Shown here: in pieces, positions 24,172 to 36,848 of the stretch | How positions within the stretch are numbered: position 1 is the first letter of the stretch | How the letters are laid out: every line of letters starts with the position of its first letter | From: Daucus carota subsp. sativus | Taxonomy: Eukaryota > Streptophyta > Magnoliopsida > Apiales > Apiaceae | Assembly (NCBI RefSeq): GCF_001625215.2 | Contig: NC_030382.2 | Span: 49,813,364-49,877,363, forward strand | Direction of reading: 5' to 3' | DNA: 64,000 bases | Made by a program: the position numbers and the translations under genes | Notes under the pieces: model-generated | The model's input: the letters and a program-made list of their open reading frames with translations, nothing else | Database searches by the model: none | Told to the model about the DNA's origin: nothing

Positions 24172-25084
24172 AAAAATAATTCAGGCCCGTCTGAGATTCC
24201 GATTCCTTATAAGTAACTTATAAGTCGAAAAAATGAATTAAAGCCCGGAATGATGTGAGGGTGGAGATGGGGAGAAAGCACATGGGATGAGAGAAGTGGG
24301 ACCTAGAAAGAGGTTGGAGTTAGTTACAGCTAGGTTGAACAAGTTGGCAAATGCATAAATGGACAGGACAGATTGGATCATCTTACACATGCCCAATAAT
24401 TCCTTATCTAGAGGCATATTCATCTTTTGTTCAAACCATAATAGCTCTCCTCTGTTTCCTACCCTTTGATCTCATCTTGATAAATGAGCATTTATATTAT
24501 ATATGTATGCTTTCTTTTTCTATATTAATCTACACGAAGTGTTGCCAATATTTTTCTAGTTCACTGAATGTTCTGCAGCTCTTGTAACAATGCTGATGCA
24601 CATAGTGCTGGAAGTCGAAGACTAGAATTCTGAAATGCAGAAAAAATTAAATGTCGATGAGTTCTTTCATCACCTCTGTATACAGCATCAACTATTAAAT
24701 ATGAAACTAAATAACAAGATGATTTTAAGTATGAATTGGTGGAGCTGGACCATGTGAAGCAGTTAAAAGCCGACCGATATGTTTGATACCGCTGGTTTCA
24801 GATTTTGAATTGTGGTTCGAAAACTATAATTTTAGAGCTATGAGATCAATCAAAAATTTATATGCAAATATTACAAAAATTTTAATAAAAATATCGTTTC
24901 AGGTTTTGTATGGAAATATTAAGAGATTTTTCATTTGTGTCTTTTTTGTGAAAAAAATATAAATGAGATTGCCCTTCTGTATTTATGTTAATCAAACCAA
25001 TGAAATTTATCATTTTATCGTTCATTCGGATTATTTTGGTATATTCTGTATAGTACACTTGTGTAACTGATTTTTTCGATAGTA
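24172..25084. other. 3' flank of the DUF868 gene
   Basis: No gene supported. AT-rich, leading into the fold-back at 25085. Confidence 0.4.
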
Positions 25085-25456
25085 CCATCACATTTTGACC
25101 TACCTCTCTGATAACCTTCTACTTATGATTTTCCACATATAATACTCTCATTTTATATAAAACGTAATAGAATTGGTTTTAAATTATAAAATAAATTGTA
25201 TATTTGAAATCCTTATTAAAAAAAATACATGAAATAGACTTTTAAATCATATAAACTCGAGTCAACGAGTTTATATGATTTAAAAGTCTATTTCATGTAT
25301 TTTTTTTATATAAATTTCAAATATATAATTTATTTTAAAATCCGAAATCAATTCTATTACATATTACATAACATGAGGATATTATATGTGAAAAACCTTA
25401 AATACAGGATTAGCGAAGATAAAAGTAAAAAAAATGTAATGATACCATCAGAACAA
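25085..25456. repeat. large fold-back (inverted repeat with 6-base loop)
   Basis: Arms 25085-25259 and 25266-25456 are inverted copies around the loop AGTCAA. The inner 40 or so bases pair almost perfectly (inner stem ending ATATAAACTCG / CGAGTTTATAT), with increasing mismatches toward the outer ends (ACCATCACATTTT / AAAATGTAATGATACCAT). A transcript would form a stem of more than 150 bp, so it is either a fold-back transposon or a small-RNA precursor in the making. No target duplication identified. Confidence 0.8.
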
Positions 25457-26586
25457 GCCAATTTCACGAGTCTATGTTGAGAATATCCAGATTATTTTTA
25501 TACTCAATTCGGGATCAGCAGTGTCCTTTCAATTCTTAGAGGAGTTGTAAGTTATTGGATCATGTTCATTTCTACCCCCAATCACTCCAATAAACGTGGC
25601 AGATTAATATGATTAAGGACAAACAATCTACTTTTGATCCTGTGCAGCTACAGGTAATCATGCCTTCTGGCAGAATTTTAGGAGATAATTTCAAAATATC
25701 TTGATCACTTCTAAGTGCAACCACCCTTGCTTCCCCTTCCCAAGTCAAATCCTAATTTGACTTTTTCTTGGTAGTTTATAGCATGTTGAAGCATTATGGA
25801 TTAAACTGATACCAGAGCCTGGTATCAATCATCAATCATACACCTAATATGTGTTGATTAGTACCAGCATTATTGTCGATTTGTCATATTCTCTATCTCC
25901 ACTCTCTTCTCATTATAGAGGAAGAGAGAAGTTGCTTGGCCAAATATGCTATAGTGAGGTCAATTCCAAATGAGAAACACCTTCCACTATTTGGTCACCC
26001 ATGGAATCATTAGAATACTTTGCCTAATATATGAGGGCCATAAATACAACTTTTTCTAATGGAGTTTGCTATAATCATGTAGACATGATGTGATTATTCA
26101 ACGGAAGCTGTAGCCGAGTAAAGTTAATAATTCCGAAGCAGGTACAGGAAAAGTCCAAGAGGAAGTTGTAAATATACAGAATGATATGCTCTAGGTATTT
26201 ATATGCACAGCAGAAATTCTTGATATTTTTGAAAGAGACCGAAGAGTTCTAAACTGAGATTTCAATATAACCTTACAGAACTTTTTTACATAATACCAGC
26301 TCCGCCTTCCACGCATTACTTTTATTTGATACAAAATATAATAATATACTTCGATTAATTATCATGTCCCTCTCAAAACATGCCTAGTAAAATTCCAAAG
26401 GCAAGACAAAGAAGATAACCTGGTCTACCAATTGTAGAGGCCCACAAGTGATCCAGGAAGAACCCCATAGGCCAACGAGTGATCAAGGAAGAACCCCATC
26501 TTAATAAATAATAAGTGATGAATCATGTAATAACTCAAAGAATTTAGAATCCCCACATCATATTACTATCGTCGATATCTTGTATA
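25457..26586. other. intergenic between fold-back and prune-like gene
   Basis: Nothing coding recognised. The right part is probably the 3' UTR and terminator of the minus-strand prune-like gene. Confidence 0.4.
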
Positions 26587-28453
26587 CTATTTCCCGAAGC
26601 CAAACCATTTTCCTATGGAAAACTTATTCTTTGCACCAGAGGAATCAACTGCTTTGGTGGCAACTGGTTTAGGATTAGCTGCAGGAAGAAGGTAGGGTCA
26701 GAACTACAATTTGTACTGCCGCTTCAGAAAGTAAGACACTTCCAAGGGATGGCTCATGAACAGATTTTTAAATGACCATATTTCCAAGGAAAAGGAGATG
26801 AATTTATTAAAGACTATTTGCACGTCATTTTATTTGATGTCATGGCAAACAGCATTTTACATAAAGGGGATATCAATTAGTTCTTCACCTGTTTGGTAAT
26901 AAAGTACTCATTTCGGTTAATGATTCCCCAAATGTAAGAGAAAATAACAGAAACATATATAAATTGTTCATTTGAAATAGATAAAAAAAACAAGAACTTG
27001 AAAAGGAATTTCTCTGTACTATGAGGATCCAATGTTTGCAAGGTCAATTGACTGTCTTTATTAATCAAGTTCTATACCTAACAGCAACTGCAGTTTTTTT
27101 TACTCGTAAATTATCTGGTGATTAATAAGTAGGATAGGGAGAAAGTAAAGAGGGATGCTAATATAAAACTTATTAGTTATTCTTTTTTCCTTAATTTTTG
27201 TGCAGCTTGAAGCAATCTGTAGCATGTACCATAAACTTATCTCTGACCTGGTGATCAGAAATATACTTTTAATAGAATACCTGAATTGGTAGTTGCATTG
27301 CTGGTTCTTTCATTTTTACCGTTCAAATTTTTATCTAAAGTTTGCACAGTTGCTTCAGGGTAAGAATTTCTTTCTGGAGTTCGCCGCTCCACAGGTACTC
27401 TGCTACCTGTAATAAGCAGAGAAAAGAATTGAAAGGTTGAATATAAATATAATAGATTTTTGATTATAATTGGTTCCTGGTTACACAGATCAAGGAGCAT
27501 AGAATCTCTATCTAACAAAAAATTAAGGAATGCTAATCAGCCAAATTAAAGTATCAGATGAACATAGTGGTAGTCATCAGCAGGTCACAACAAGTTCCTA
27601 ATATTTAGGTTATCTTTGCTATAGCATATTCAGAAATATGAGCTGCAAGAATTTCAGTTTGAAGACAAACAAAGGGGGAAATTCAATTAAGCAACAACTA
27701 AAGCAAGGGCAAAATTTCGACACAAAGGCTTATTATTTGTTTTTTCTTTTTTTATGAATTAAGATAGAAGACTTAATTGCACTCTCAAGATATTCAAAAT
27801 TTGAAGACATTTAGAATGGAATTTCAGGTTTCGACTTCCAAGGCAGTTAAATAGATGAGAACTAACCAAAATGTATGTACTACAGGAAGCAAAATGATTC
27901 ACTGAACTCTAGATAGAATAATAGCTTACTCTCACTAGGAGGCTTTCCGTAGTTGTGTCGCAGAGCTTCCAAAAAATTACCATCTCTTTGATCCTGCATT
28001 ACTGAGAGGAGATAAAATAAATTAGATGGGGTCTTCTATGGTACTCGCATAAGGCATATGAATAGTTTTTCTAATCATTCATACGTTGGTCATATAAAGC
28101 ATTCCCATAATTGGGGGCACAACCAACTGATAGCAACTGGACGGCCTCCGCATCTCTCGTCATCGACAATTTTGTTGACGTGTTCAAATTTTGTGTGTCT
28201 AATAAAATACCTGCAAGCTAAATTAAGGAATAGCTAATCAGCGTATTTAAATAAAATTGAACTTATCATCCACAAGAACTATTGCATGGAAGACTTATGA
28301 ACTGTGAAAGATGTTAAAGTAGTTAACTTGTATTAGGCTAGCATGAATAAAGTTGGAAGGAATGGAATGAGAATTAAACTATATATGAGTAAATGTTCTA
28401 GATTTTCATTTTTTTTTTAACTCATTCCTAACCCAAACTAAAGCTCACAGAAC

Positions 28454-28486
<33 letters not shown>

Positions 28487-31400
28487 CGGCCCCCACAAAA
28501 CAAAAAAAAAAAGAAGGAATGCTCCATTCTCCCTCATACTCATTTTCTTCCCAAATTTCATCAGAGAAATTTTGCACTCACTAATATTTTTTTCCCATAT
28601 CTTCCCTCCCAACTCCATTGTTTTCCTTTATTTTACTCATTCCATTCTCCCCAACAAAACACAACATTAATGTCAGTACCAGAAGTTTCTTCAGAATAGG
28701 GGTATCAAGTAGTTCATAGGCATCCTCACAGTAATTATCCGTAAGAATGGTGCACTGAGATCCAACCTGTTGACAAGAAGAATATACATATAACCAACAT
28801 AAACCAATAAGATCATGTGTGCAAGTAATTTTCCAAAGAAAAATGAAGAATTCCAAACATCATCATCTGGCATGTGGTTAATTAATACAAACCTCACTGT
28901 TACTTATAAGGACATCCTGACCGACCACAAGTATACTCAACTTTTTAGCCATCATTAGTGCTTCCAAGTCTACCTGATATCACATAACACAGTAAAGGTA
29001 AGAAAAAAATCTTTACAATCACTTATGATCGCCACACCAATAAAGATGAAATAGAGGAAGATACTGTAACTCTAGTGATCAATTAATAACAGCTCTATTA
29101 CTCGGACTCAGGTATGTCGTGTAGGGCTAGACACAGTCTGGAAAAATCAGGGAAACAGAGATGCTGTCCTATTTTTGGACATGTATATGGACACAGGATA
29201 TTTTATTGATGAACAGGTACATGATAAAATTTCAAAGCAAAAATCATCAATAAAATCCTCCAATAAGATATGCTTTCATAAGAACTTTATGAATTAGACT
29301 TTTCTAACACTGTGCATGTATCCATTAACTCCCTCCATCCCTCATGTTGTTACACTTCAACAATTTATTATAATGCCTATAATAATGCAGCTCTGGTTTA
29401 AGAATATATCACACCAAAATAGCATCATCTTGACCTTCACACTTTCAAATTTTACTACTTAAAAACAAGCATATGACGTGCATGAATACTAATACTGAAG
29501 TTCAATGCACATAGCACTCCAGTAGCACAAATAAATATTTTAATGAAGATAAAAGAGCATGTAACCTCTTCAGAAAAAAGCAGAGCTTTGGCATTAACCC
29601 CAACATGGTGAAACAGCCATGCTGCTTGCCGTTGCTTCCACATCTTCCCCCTCCTCACATTTATCACAGGCAACACCACCACTGAACTGCCATCTCCCTC
29701 AACTCCCTCCTTGTTATTTCTCATTTTAGTCCCCAGCAACCAGGCATAGCATATCGCTGACAACATAGAACTTGTACCTGCAAATATTTTCAAATTTAGA
29801 CAAACTACTTAAAGTTATGCGCAGCCTGTTTTCCGGAAAACTCTCTCTGACTATCACTTAAATTCATACCAGTCACAGTGTCACACTCTTATATTAGACA
29901 TAATGACACCTAACAAAAACACAATCTTTAAATTCATAGCTCAAGGCTGAAGGATTCTCGCATTTCCCCTTCTTTAATAATTAATCAAACCTTGAAGATA
30001 CAATCTATAACATTACAAAACAGAGCCCGATTGACATATAATACAAAACTTTGAATCTTTTAGCCAGGAATCAACTAAATTTGACTTCAAAAGGCAGAAA
30101 TACAATAATATGGACCAGAAAAACAGTTCTTGCAATATGATCATAAGCAAACCAATTCATTATATACAGTGAAAGCGAGAGAGAAAGCACTTACTGTTAG
30201 AAGGGCCAGAGAGTACAATCTTGGCCGTGCCATCAATCTCCCCACTTATAAGCTTCTTTATTTTCACTCTTTGCTCCTTCAAAAAGCCATTTATGTCTTT
30301 CAACAATTCACCAGAGTTCTGATCCGAATACGATGAAATGGATCTCCGGTGACCCGACTCCACCGCCGGCGGCTGGGCTTGTTTTTCCGGCAAAACGCAG
30401 GTGGAAGACGAAATTGATCTCCGGTGAGAAGACTCGGTCAGGTGCTTTGGAGGCGAGAGTAACCGGGTCGGATCCGGAGCCGGGCTGAAGACCCGTTTCG
30501 TGGGTGGTTGAGGGGGTATACCCAGTGGCTGGGTCACAGCCGGGTCGGATTGAAATCGGGTTTTACGGTGAAAAGATGTTCGGGGCGGGAGGAACTGGGC
30601 ATTCGGGTCGGGTTGAGATGGTGAGGGCGACGGTGGGGCTTCGAATCTGGAGCGACGGTGGGTTGAGATGCGTGGAGGGAGAGGAGGGCTCGGGTCGGGT
30701 ACGGGTTGTGGAGCCGGGTCTGATGGTTTGAGAATGTTGGAGAACCATTTTTGAACGGCGTTAGTAGGAGAGTTGTCGTTGACGCTTTGGTTGGTGACGT
30801 TCTTGTTTTTGACTGTTTTTGTCACTATTTCTTCTCCAAACCCATCCACAGGTCTCTGTCTGTTATTTTCAAACACAAAATAATTTTATAATAATTATTA
30901 AATTAAAAAACTATAAATAAATTTCATATTATGCATTGTATATGCTGTGTACAAAGATCACCGGTTTGTTAATAGATGCTGATTAATTTTTAAAAATATT
31001 TCACTGAATTATTAATTATACTCCGATTTCACTAAAAATCTCCGATTGATCGAAAAAGTGTACCGACCTTCGAGCAGACCTGTTGTGAGGGTCTCTTCTA
31101 TCGAACGTAGACAGTGACAGTCTGGGTGCCTGGTACTGCGCCTGTGGCCTTGCATATTTTGGTGATCCTCCAAAGCGAGAAGGCGATTCGGAGCGAGTAG
31201 GAGAAGAAGCCACCATTCTCTTGGCTTCTTCAAGCCACTCTTGAGTTAACCTACTGTTATTACTTCTTGTGCTCGAATCATAATCATATTCCGAACTTCC
31301 ATCCTCCTTATCGCTGCCTGTCAGGTTGTACACTTTCTTTTCCTTAGGTGCTGTGCCGAAAAACATGTCATTCATGAAATCAGTCAGGTCAGGCGCTTGT

Positions 31401-31519
31401 TTTTCCGCCACAGATCGCCTGTTTCCGGTTATTTTCTTCTGTTGCAGGCCATTTGGTGAGCCTGCAGCAACTTTAGCTTCATTGGCAAAACTGTTTCGGT
31501 TGAATCTAGTTCTCTCCAT
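26587..31519 (-). CDS. prune-like DHH-superfamily protein, 9 exons, 639 aa
   Basis: Minus-strand exons: 31519-31068, 30859-30195, 29777-29566, 28973-28893, 28766-28680, 28217-28085, 28001-27930, 27406-27281, 26678-26587; all phases agree. Residues 1-340 form a disordered leader with repeated HRRS/HRKTRF phrases and a Pro-rich part. The region from about 365 to 560 (SGPSNSTSSMLSAICYAWLL, VVLPVINVRRGK, VDLEALMMAKKLSILVVGQD, LLAGILLDTQNLN) aligns with animal prune, a DHH phosphoesterase/exopolyphosphatase. The catalytic Asp-His-His of that family reads Val-Gly-Gln here (about residues 460-462) and the N-terminal Asp motif is also lost, so hydrolase activity is doubtful. Biological role unknown. 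Confidence 0.85.
28455..28495. repeat. poly-C run of 41 bases in an intron
   Basis: An uninterrupted C homopolymer between exons 5 and 6 of the prune-like gene, followed by GCGGCCCCCAC and an A-rich stretch. It is far outside local base composition and may be a sequencing or assembly error. Confidence 0.9.
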
Positions 31520-31570
31520 GGCTTCGAGTTTCGTTGTGATTTCGGTTCTGCGTTTATAGCGGCATTGTGC

Positions 31571-31579
31571 CTATATAAA
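31571..31579 (-). promoter_or_regulatory. TATA box of the prune-like gene
   Basis: Read on the minus strand, TTTATATAG lies about 50 bases upstream of the start codon at 31519, leaving a short 5' UTR. Confidence 0.5.
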
Positions 31580-31589
31580 CACAGGAAGA

Positions 31590-33124
31590 AACAGATGTTG
31601 CATAGGTAGATTGTAGAATAAAATATGAGATCACAGCAGTAAGGTTATTTGTTCTGACATGAACATTTGGAGGCATTGGTAAAAATGAATATTTGGCCGG
31701 CATTTTGAGGACGGTAGTTGTCTTTTTGTGTGTCTACATATCCGCCATAAGGAATATTACAATTTAATTCAAGCAATGTATTATAATTTGAATATTGTTG
31801 TGTGCATTTATATGTGCTTGACGCGACTGTGATTGTCAAAATCAGGACTCAGCGTCGTTAAATATAGGAGGACCTTCAAATACGCAATTGCATCACAGTC
31901 AAGATGTTTCCGTTATGCAAAATTATTTTACACTAGCTACAAACTTGCAGAAAACCAGTTTTGGATCGACGTGATTGAATCAGTCAACAAGCGTTTTTGA
32001 TGTATATTTTTTCGGATGGTTGTGGCATAGGGAGAATCATTGATGAGGCCATCACCAGCAGTATGTTTCTGCTGGTGTCTTTGCTGCAGATAACTAGAGC
32101 TTTTAATATTTAACATGACTATAAGTCCATTTGAATTGTTATGGGGTGAACAAAAGGGAGATCCTAGTGATTAGATGGTTAGACAAAAAACATCCTAAGA
32201 AATCGCTCACCTGCTGTACATTATTATATTATATGCTGATCAACAAGAATCATTGTGAATTGCCAACATTTTGTCTTGATGAGTTTGTGCGAGTTGTGTT
32301 CATTGTGTAGTTTACGGCCGAAGATGCTAATTTGACTTTTGACTGGTAAGGACATAGGCCAAGTTTAGAACAGGTCCAATGATCATTTTGTGAAAGTTAA
32401 GAGAGAACCTGAACTAGCCAGAAACTTCAGATGCAGAGTTTTTCCTTTTCTGAAGTCGAATTACCAAACTGTGAAGAACTCCAATATCAGTATCAGTCTC
32501 TAGTGTAGCAAAGAAGAGAGATCCGAGGCAATATCATTCCCACTCAAGCACTGTCCGAAACATGAATCTTCACATCGTGTTTATGAAGACAAGCTATACA
32601 ACATGAGCTTCGACATCATCTATTTGCAGAGCGTTAAAAAAATGAACCTTCATATAATGTAATAACCGACAAGCTATACAACATGAGCTTCAACATCATG
32701 TATCTGCAGAGCGTTAAAAAAATGAACCTTCATATAATGTAATAACCTTCAAAATCAGCTTTTAGTAATCGTAGGCAAGAAACACTTCCACCACACTTGA
32801 ACCTATTCCAACAATTTTAATCTCAACATTCACAAGTTCAAGCGACAGTAGACACAGGACCTGGAGAGGTCATTTTATTGATGGCGTTCATAATATTTGT
32901 ACATGCAATACTAAAAAGACAACAGGACATACTCTATTTAAAGGAAGATATCTCCAAAATCGAGCAGTACTTTCTCAAGGAGCTAGCACTTGATGAGTAT
33001 AGTCTGCCCAGGAGACATAGATATTCCCATAAGTAAACAATATGAATATCCCATGTACATAATATTTTGTTATATCTACAAAAAATTGATGGTAAATTCT
33101 ACAGGCCAATATACCTAGGTAAAC
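31590..33124. other. intergenic between prune-like gene and ADPRM
   Basis: No gene recognised apart from probable promoter and 3' UTR sequence. It contains the 80-base tandem duplication at 32588-32747. Confidence 0.4.
32588..32747. repeat. 80-bp unit duplicated in tandem
   Basis: Two adjacent copies starting GACAAGCTATACAACATGAG at 32588 and 32668, differing at a few positions. Non-coding. Confidence 0.85.
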
Positions 33125-34090
33125 TCAAGGGGTGAACACCATGTCAGTGCTGTCCATACGATCCGTACCAAAAAGTGATAACCTATTGTCAAAGACATCT
33201 ATATATCCGAAAGCATCCGTGCCTGGGGGACATTCAAGGGCTGCTTCTAGCACACGATGATGTACCCCATGGGAGTCGATCGAGTGTCCTCCTTTATGAT
33301 CATGTCCACCTAGGCAAACCTTGACACAGTTGTACCGGTGTATCACATTCATTACTTCGTCATAGTTCCACAAGAGAGCTTCTTTGGATGATGATCCTGG
33401 ATCCAGAGGCAGATGACAGCAGACCACTACCTTCTGATTTAAATTTGTTGCATCCTGTAAGACACGGTCCAACCATTCCAACTGTCCTTCCCCGACTGCC
33501 CCGTTGAACTTGAGGAACCTTCTGTCAAGATTAACCAATCCCTCTGGACTATTCTTTTCTGAATTTGGATTCTTCTCACTGAGAAATTTTAAGGCCTTTT
33601 CAGTGTTTGGATGATCTTCAGGCCAGCCTATAGCGCTGATATCATAGCCATCAAGTACTACAAATCTGTATTCCGGGATTGGTGAAAAATCATAGTAAGC
33701 ATGTCTGTCAGGAGCAGGAATTTTCAACAAAGGAAGCAACTTATGGCGAGGGAGATTGTAAAGGCAGTGATTGCCAATCATGTGGTAGACATGGCCACTA
33801 AATTTATCAAATTCATTTACAACTTTTTGAACAGCATTATAAGACTGGTCTTTTGGGCAGAAACCATCAACTATATCTCCAAAATTTATAACAAACTTAA
33901 GCTTCTGACACTTGTTCCAGTTCTGGACTGCCCTCTGTAGAACAAGAATGCTGTGTCTATAATATCGTGGAACCCCGCGAAAGGAGTGACCATCAGGAAT
34001 GTCAGCATACTGAACATCAGTTATCACCCCAAATGAAAGAAGAGGGTTCCTTTCTGCGTTCACAAATGTATTTTGAGAGCCCATGGCCAA
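33125..34090 (-). CDS. ADPRM: Mn-dependent ADP-ribose/CDP-alcohol diphosphatase (321 aa)
   Basis: A single coding exon with a calcineurin-like metallophosphoesterase fold. The metal-binding motifs appear in order: DVQYAD (D25), GDIVDG (D72), GNH (N107-H108), CCHLPL (H226) and GGHDHKGGH (H263, H265). Family members hydrolyse ADP-ribose, CDP-choline and related nucleotides in a Mn-dependent way. The length matches the family. The ATG at 34090 lies six bases after an acceptor (TTCTAG), so the 5' UTR is split by an intron of about 1.4 kb (34097 to about 35490). A second in-frame ATG two codons on is an equally plausible start. No substitution at a metal ligand was noticed. Confidence 0.92.
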   Translation of the reverse strand: MAMGSQNTFVNAERNPLLSFGVITDVQYADIPDGHSFRGVPRYYRHSILVLQRAVQNWNKCQKLKFVINFGDIVDGFCPKDQSYNAVQKVVNEFDKFSGHVYHMIGNHCLYNLPRHKLLPLLKIPAPDRHAYYDFSPIPEYRFVVLDGYDISAIGWPEDHPNTEKALKFLSEKNPNSEKNSPEGLVNLDRRFLKFNGAVGEGQLEWLDRVLQDATNLNQKVVVCCHLPLDPGSSSKEALLWNYDEVMNVIHRYNCVKVCLGGHDHKGGHSIDSHGVHHRVLEAALECPPGTDAFGYIDVFDNRLSLFGTDRMDSTDMVFTP

Positions 34091-35591
34091 CTAGAATGAA
34101 AAAATGTTGTCAGTAATTATAATATAACATGGAATACAGATTATACCAATTAAAAATAGGGTACAATGTGCAAATTTTTAGAATTAACAAATGCTAATTG
34201 ACAATACAAGTAACAAACTACAAAGGAGAAGGATTAAAGTCAAGCAATGTATGAGCTCCTTGAGGCTGAAACTCGAATTCAGCTCGAATTTCAAGCTAAT
34301 TTTATCGAGCCAAGCTCTAGTATCAGACTATTAGTTAGTTCCATGAGGGAAACGAGTCTAAACAAAAATTTTATTTTTCAATTAAATTACAAACATAATA
34401 TTACATATATTTGGAATTGGTTGTTTAAAACATGTTGAACTGAGTCGACTTCAGGTTGAGCTTAAGGGATTAAAGCTTGACTCAAATGTAAAATATCTAA
34501 TACAGTCGGTTCGAATCTCTGAGCCACCTCAAGGAGTCAAGTCAAGGGTGTTGAGCTTCAGTGAAGTCGAATTTCAAGCATAAAATCAATAGCTTGATTG
34601 AACTTTTAGGCAAGCCAAGCTCAGCTGATTACACCCCCGAACAAGGAGAATGCAAGTCTTTGTGTTGCAAGCGTATTGGAGGTTTAGCTATAGTTTGTCA
34701 TGAGACCAGAAACATGTGCTATCATAACTTCCACACTTCATAGACTAATTATGGGTATAAGAAGGTTGATCACTTCATCTTGTTCGGTTAAGACTAAATA
34801 TTCATTTACATAATTCTATTCAGGAAAAAAATTCTCTATACTGGAAGGAGAAAAACAGGGGATCTCAAAAATAACGAAGCCATATCCTATAGCTATAAGT
34901 AGAAGGTTGAATCTATGCATTTTGTGTAGAAACTAGAAAGAGTGCCATATTTTGGTTGGTCAAGCAATCATATACCTAACTCGCTAAGCACATTCACCTT
35001 TGCTGATCAATAACTGCATTAAGATCTATCGATAAACAATTACACATTCATCTAGCTAAAGAGATGTTCCTAATGTGTAAAACAATATTCCGAGCTTAAC
35101 AATACAACCACACACTAAACACAAGTCACAAAAGTATCATAATCTATTGAAAAAAGAGGTGGACCTGTAATTTCAAAGTACGAGTCATGCTGCACTATGA
35201 ATTACAAACCATATCAATCCTGAAATCATCATACGAAGAAGAACAAAGCACTAGTCTTAACAGACAAATCAGCGGTAGAATTCACCAAAACCACAAGATT
35301 GTTAGATAATATGATTTGAACATGGCACTAATTGGGAATAAGGATATGAATCAACATTGCAAGCTTATATTACACATATTATTGGAACAAATCAGATATA
35401 TAGTCTGTAATTGAGAAGAAAAGAATGGTAAATTATAATGTAGATTAAAAATCAATAGAAAAGATAAAGATGGATGTGTATAGTTGTACCTGAGGCGGTA
35501 AATCTGGATATCTTCTCTGATCGCAAAGACAAGGATAGAATAAGGGAGGGACAGAGAATTGAGAAACTACGGACTCAAAGGATGTCGTGTT

Positions 35592-35602
35592 CTATTTATA
35601 TA
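35592..35602 (-). promoter_or_regulatory. TATA box of ADPRM with 5'-UTR exon
   Basis: TATATAAATAG read on the minus strand. The 5'-UTR exon runs from about 35560 down to 35492, ending at CTCAG|GTACAA, the donor of the long UTR intron whose acceptor abuts the coding start. Confidence 0.55.
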
Positions 35603-35699
35603 CCTCAAGAAGGGGTGAAGAAGTGGCTTCAGTATAAATATCCAAATAATTGTCCTGAAAATAAAACTTTTTTTTTTTTGAAACACCTTTAATTAAATT

Positions 35700-36848
35700 T
35701 ATTTTTCAGAAATAAGAAATTTTATAAAAATATATTAAAAAAATTTGGAATAAGTTATTAAATAGTAACAAATGTACAACACGTTCTGAATATTTATATA
35801 TAAAAAAGTATTAAAAAATATATATTTTTATAAAAAAGTAAATGATTAAATTTTGAAAAAGAACTTGTCCAAACAGGATCTTAATAATTGCGCATATATG
35901 AATTTTCGAAATGACATTAAAAACTATTATTTCACTACAGCCTACAATGTGTGAATCTGTACACAATTAAGATAAATGGGCAATGGCAGTTTCAATTTGA
36001 ACATCTGTCCACAATTTGAAATGTATACCAAAATGATGGAAACAGAGAGAACATTGAACAAATTAACATAAATGTCTTTTGAAAGCTTATCTATTGTCCA
36101 ATCTTAGCTTTAATTTCTCTAATTCAAAAGTTACTTAAAGAAGTTTTAACTTATTAAAACTAAATCAAAATACATATTATGATATTTAAATAACTATATA
36201 TCTTCATTTTAGTTCATAATTTCATATATTTATCTTCCTTTATCAAAATTTTAATGATCACAACATCTACTTCAATACCCATACTTCCTTGATATTCTTG
36301 TCTGCACGTCGCCTAATATTTTTACCAATTTTGTTACGCATTACCAACATTTTATTATTATTATGCCGGTATTGACATTCAGTGCATAACGCCATAATGT
36401 GAAGCACAACTTCCAATAAATTTTCATTCCATACCCAAAACGCTTAAAAGTCAAGTGCCAACAAATACAATACTACTAAAAATAAATAAAGAATCGAAAC
36501 TGTATATCGTACTTCCATGACCTTCAGATTTTGTTGATTGTCTTAGACTCTGTGTAACAATGATAGAAGACATTTCTTCCCAGCTGCCTTCACTTGCACT
36601 TCTATTAAATAGCAATACAACAATTCCAATTCTTCTATGATTGTACATTGATCAGCAAAATTTAAAAAACAAAAGGTGCAAAACATTTATATATTGGAAT
36701 TCTTCCTGCTAAGCAAAAATCACTATAATTATATATCCCCTGTATGCAAAAATGGCATTGGCCTGCACAATACAGAGCCGAGAGAAATTCTGCAATTTCA
36801 TGCATCACAGCATCACATTACTAGCCACGAGACGAGCTCCAATTTGTG
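35700..36848. other. intergenic between ADPRM and quinolinate synthase
   Basis: AT-rich; includes the ADPRM upstream region and, toward 36848, the quinolinate synthase 3' UTR. No additional gene seen. Confidence 0.4.

Noticed and set aside
29331-29360. Stowaway end 'actccctccatccc' in the prune-like gene intron
   Set aside because: A single terminus without a partner; not enough for a feature call.
30504-30731. 75-codon plus-strand ORF
   Set aside because: Antisense to the Pro-rich exon 2 of the prune-like gene; glycine/valine-rich composition is the complement of proline codons.
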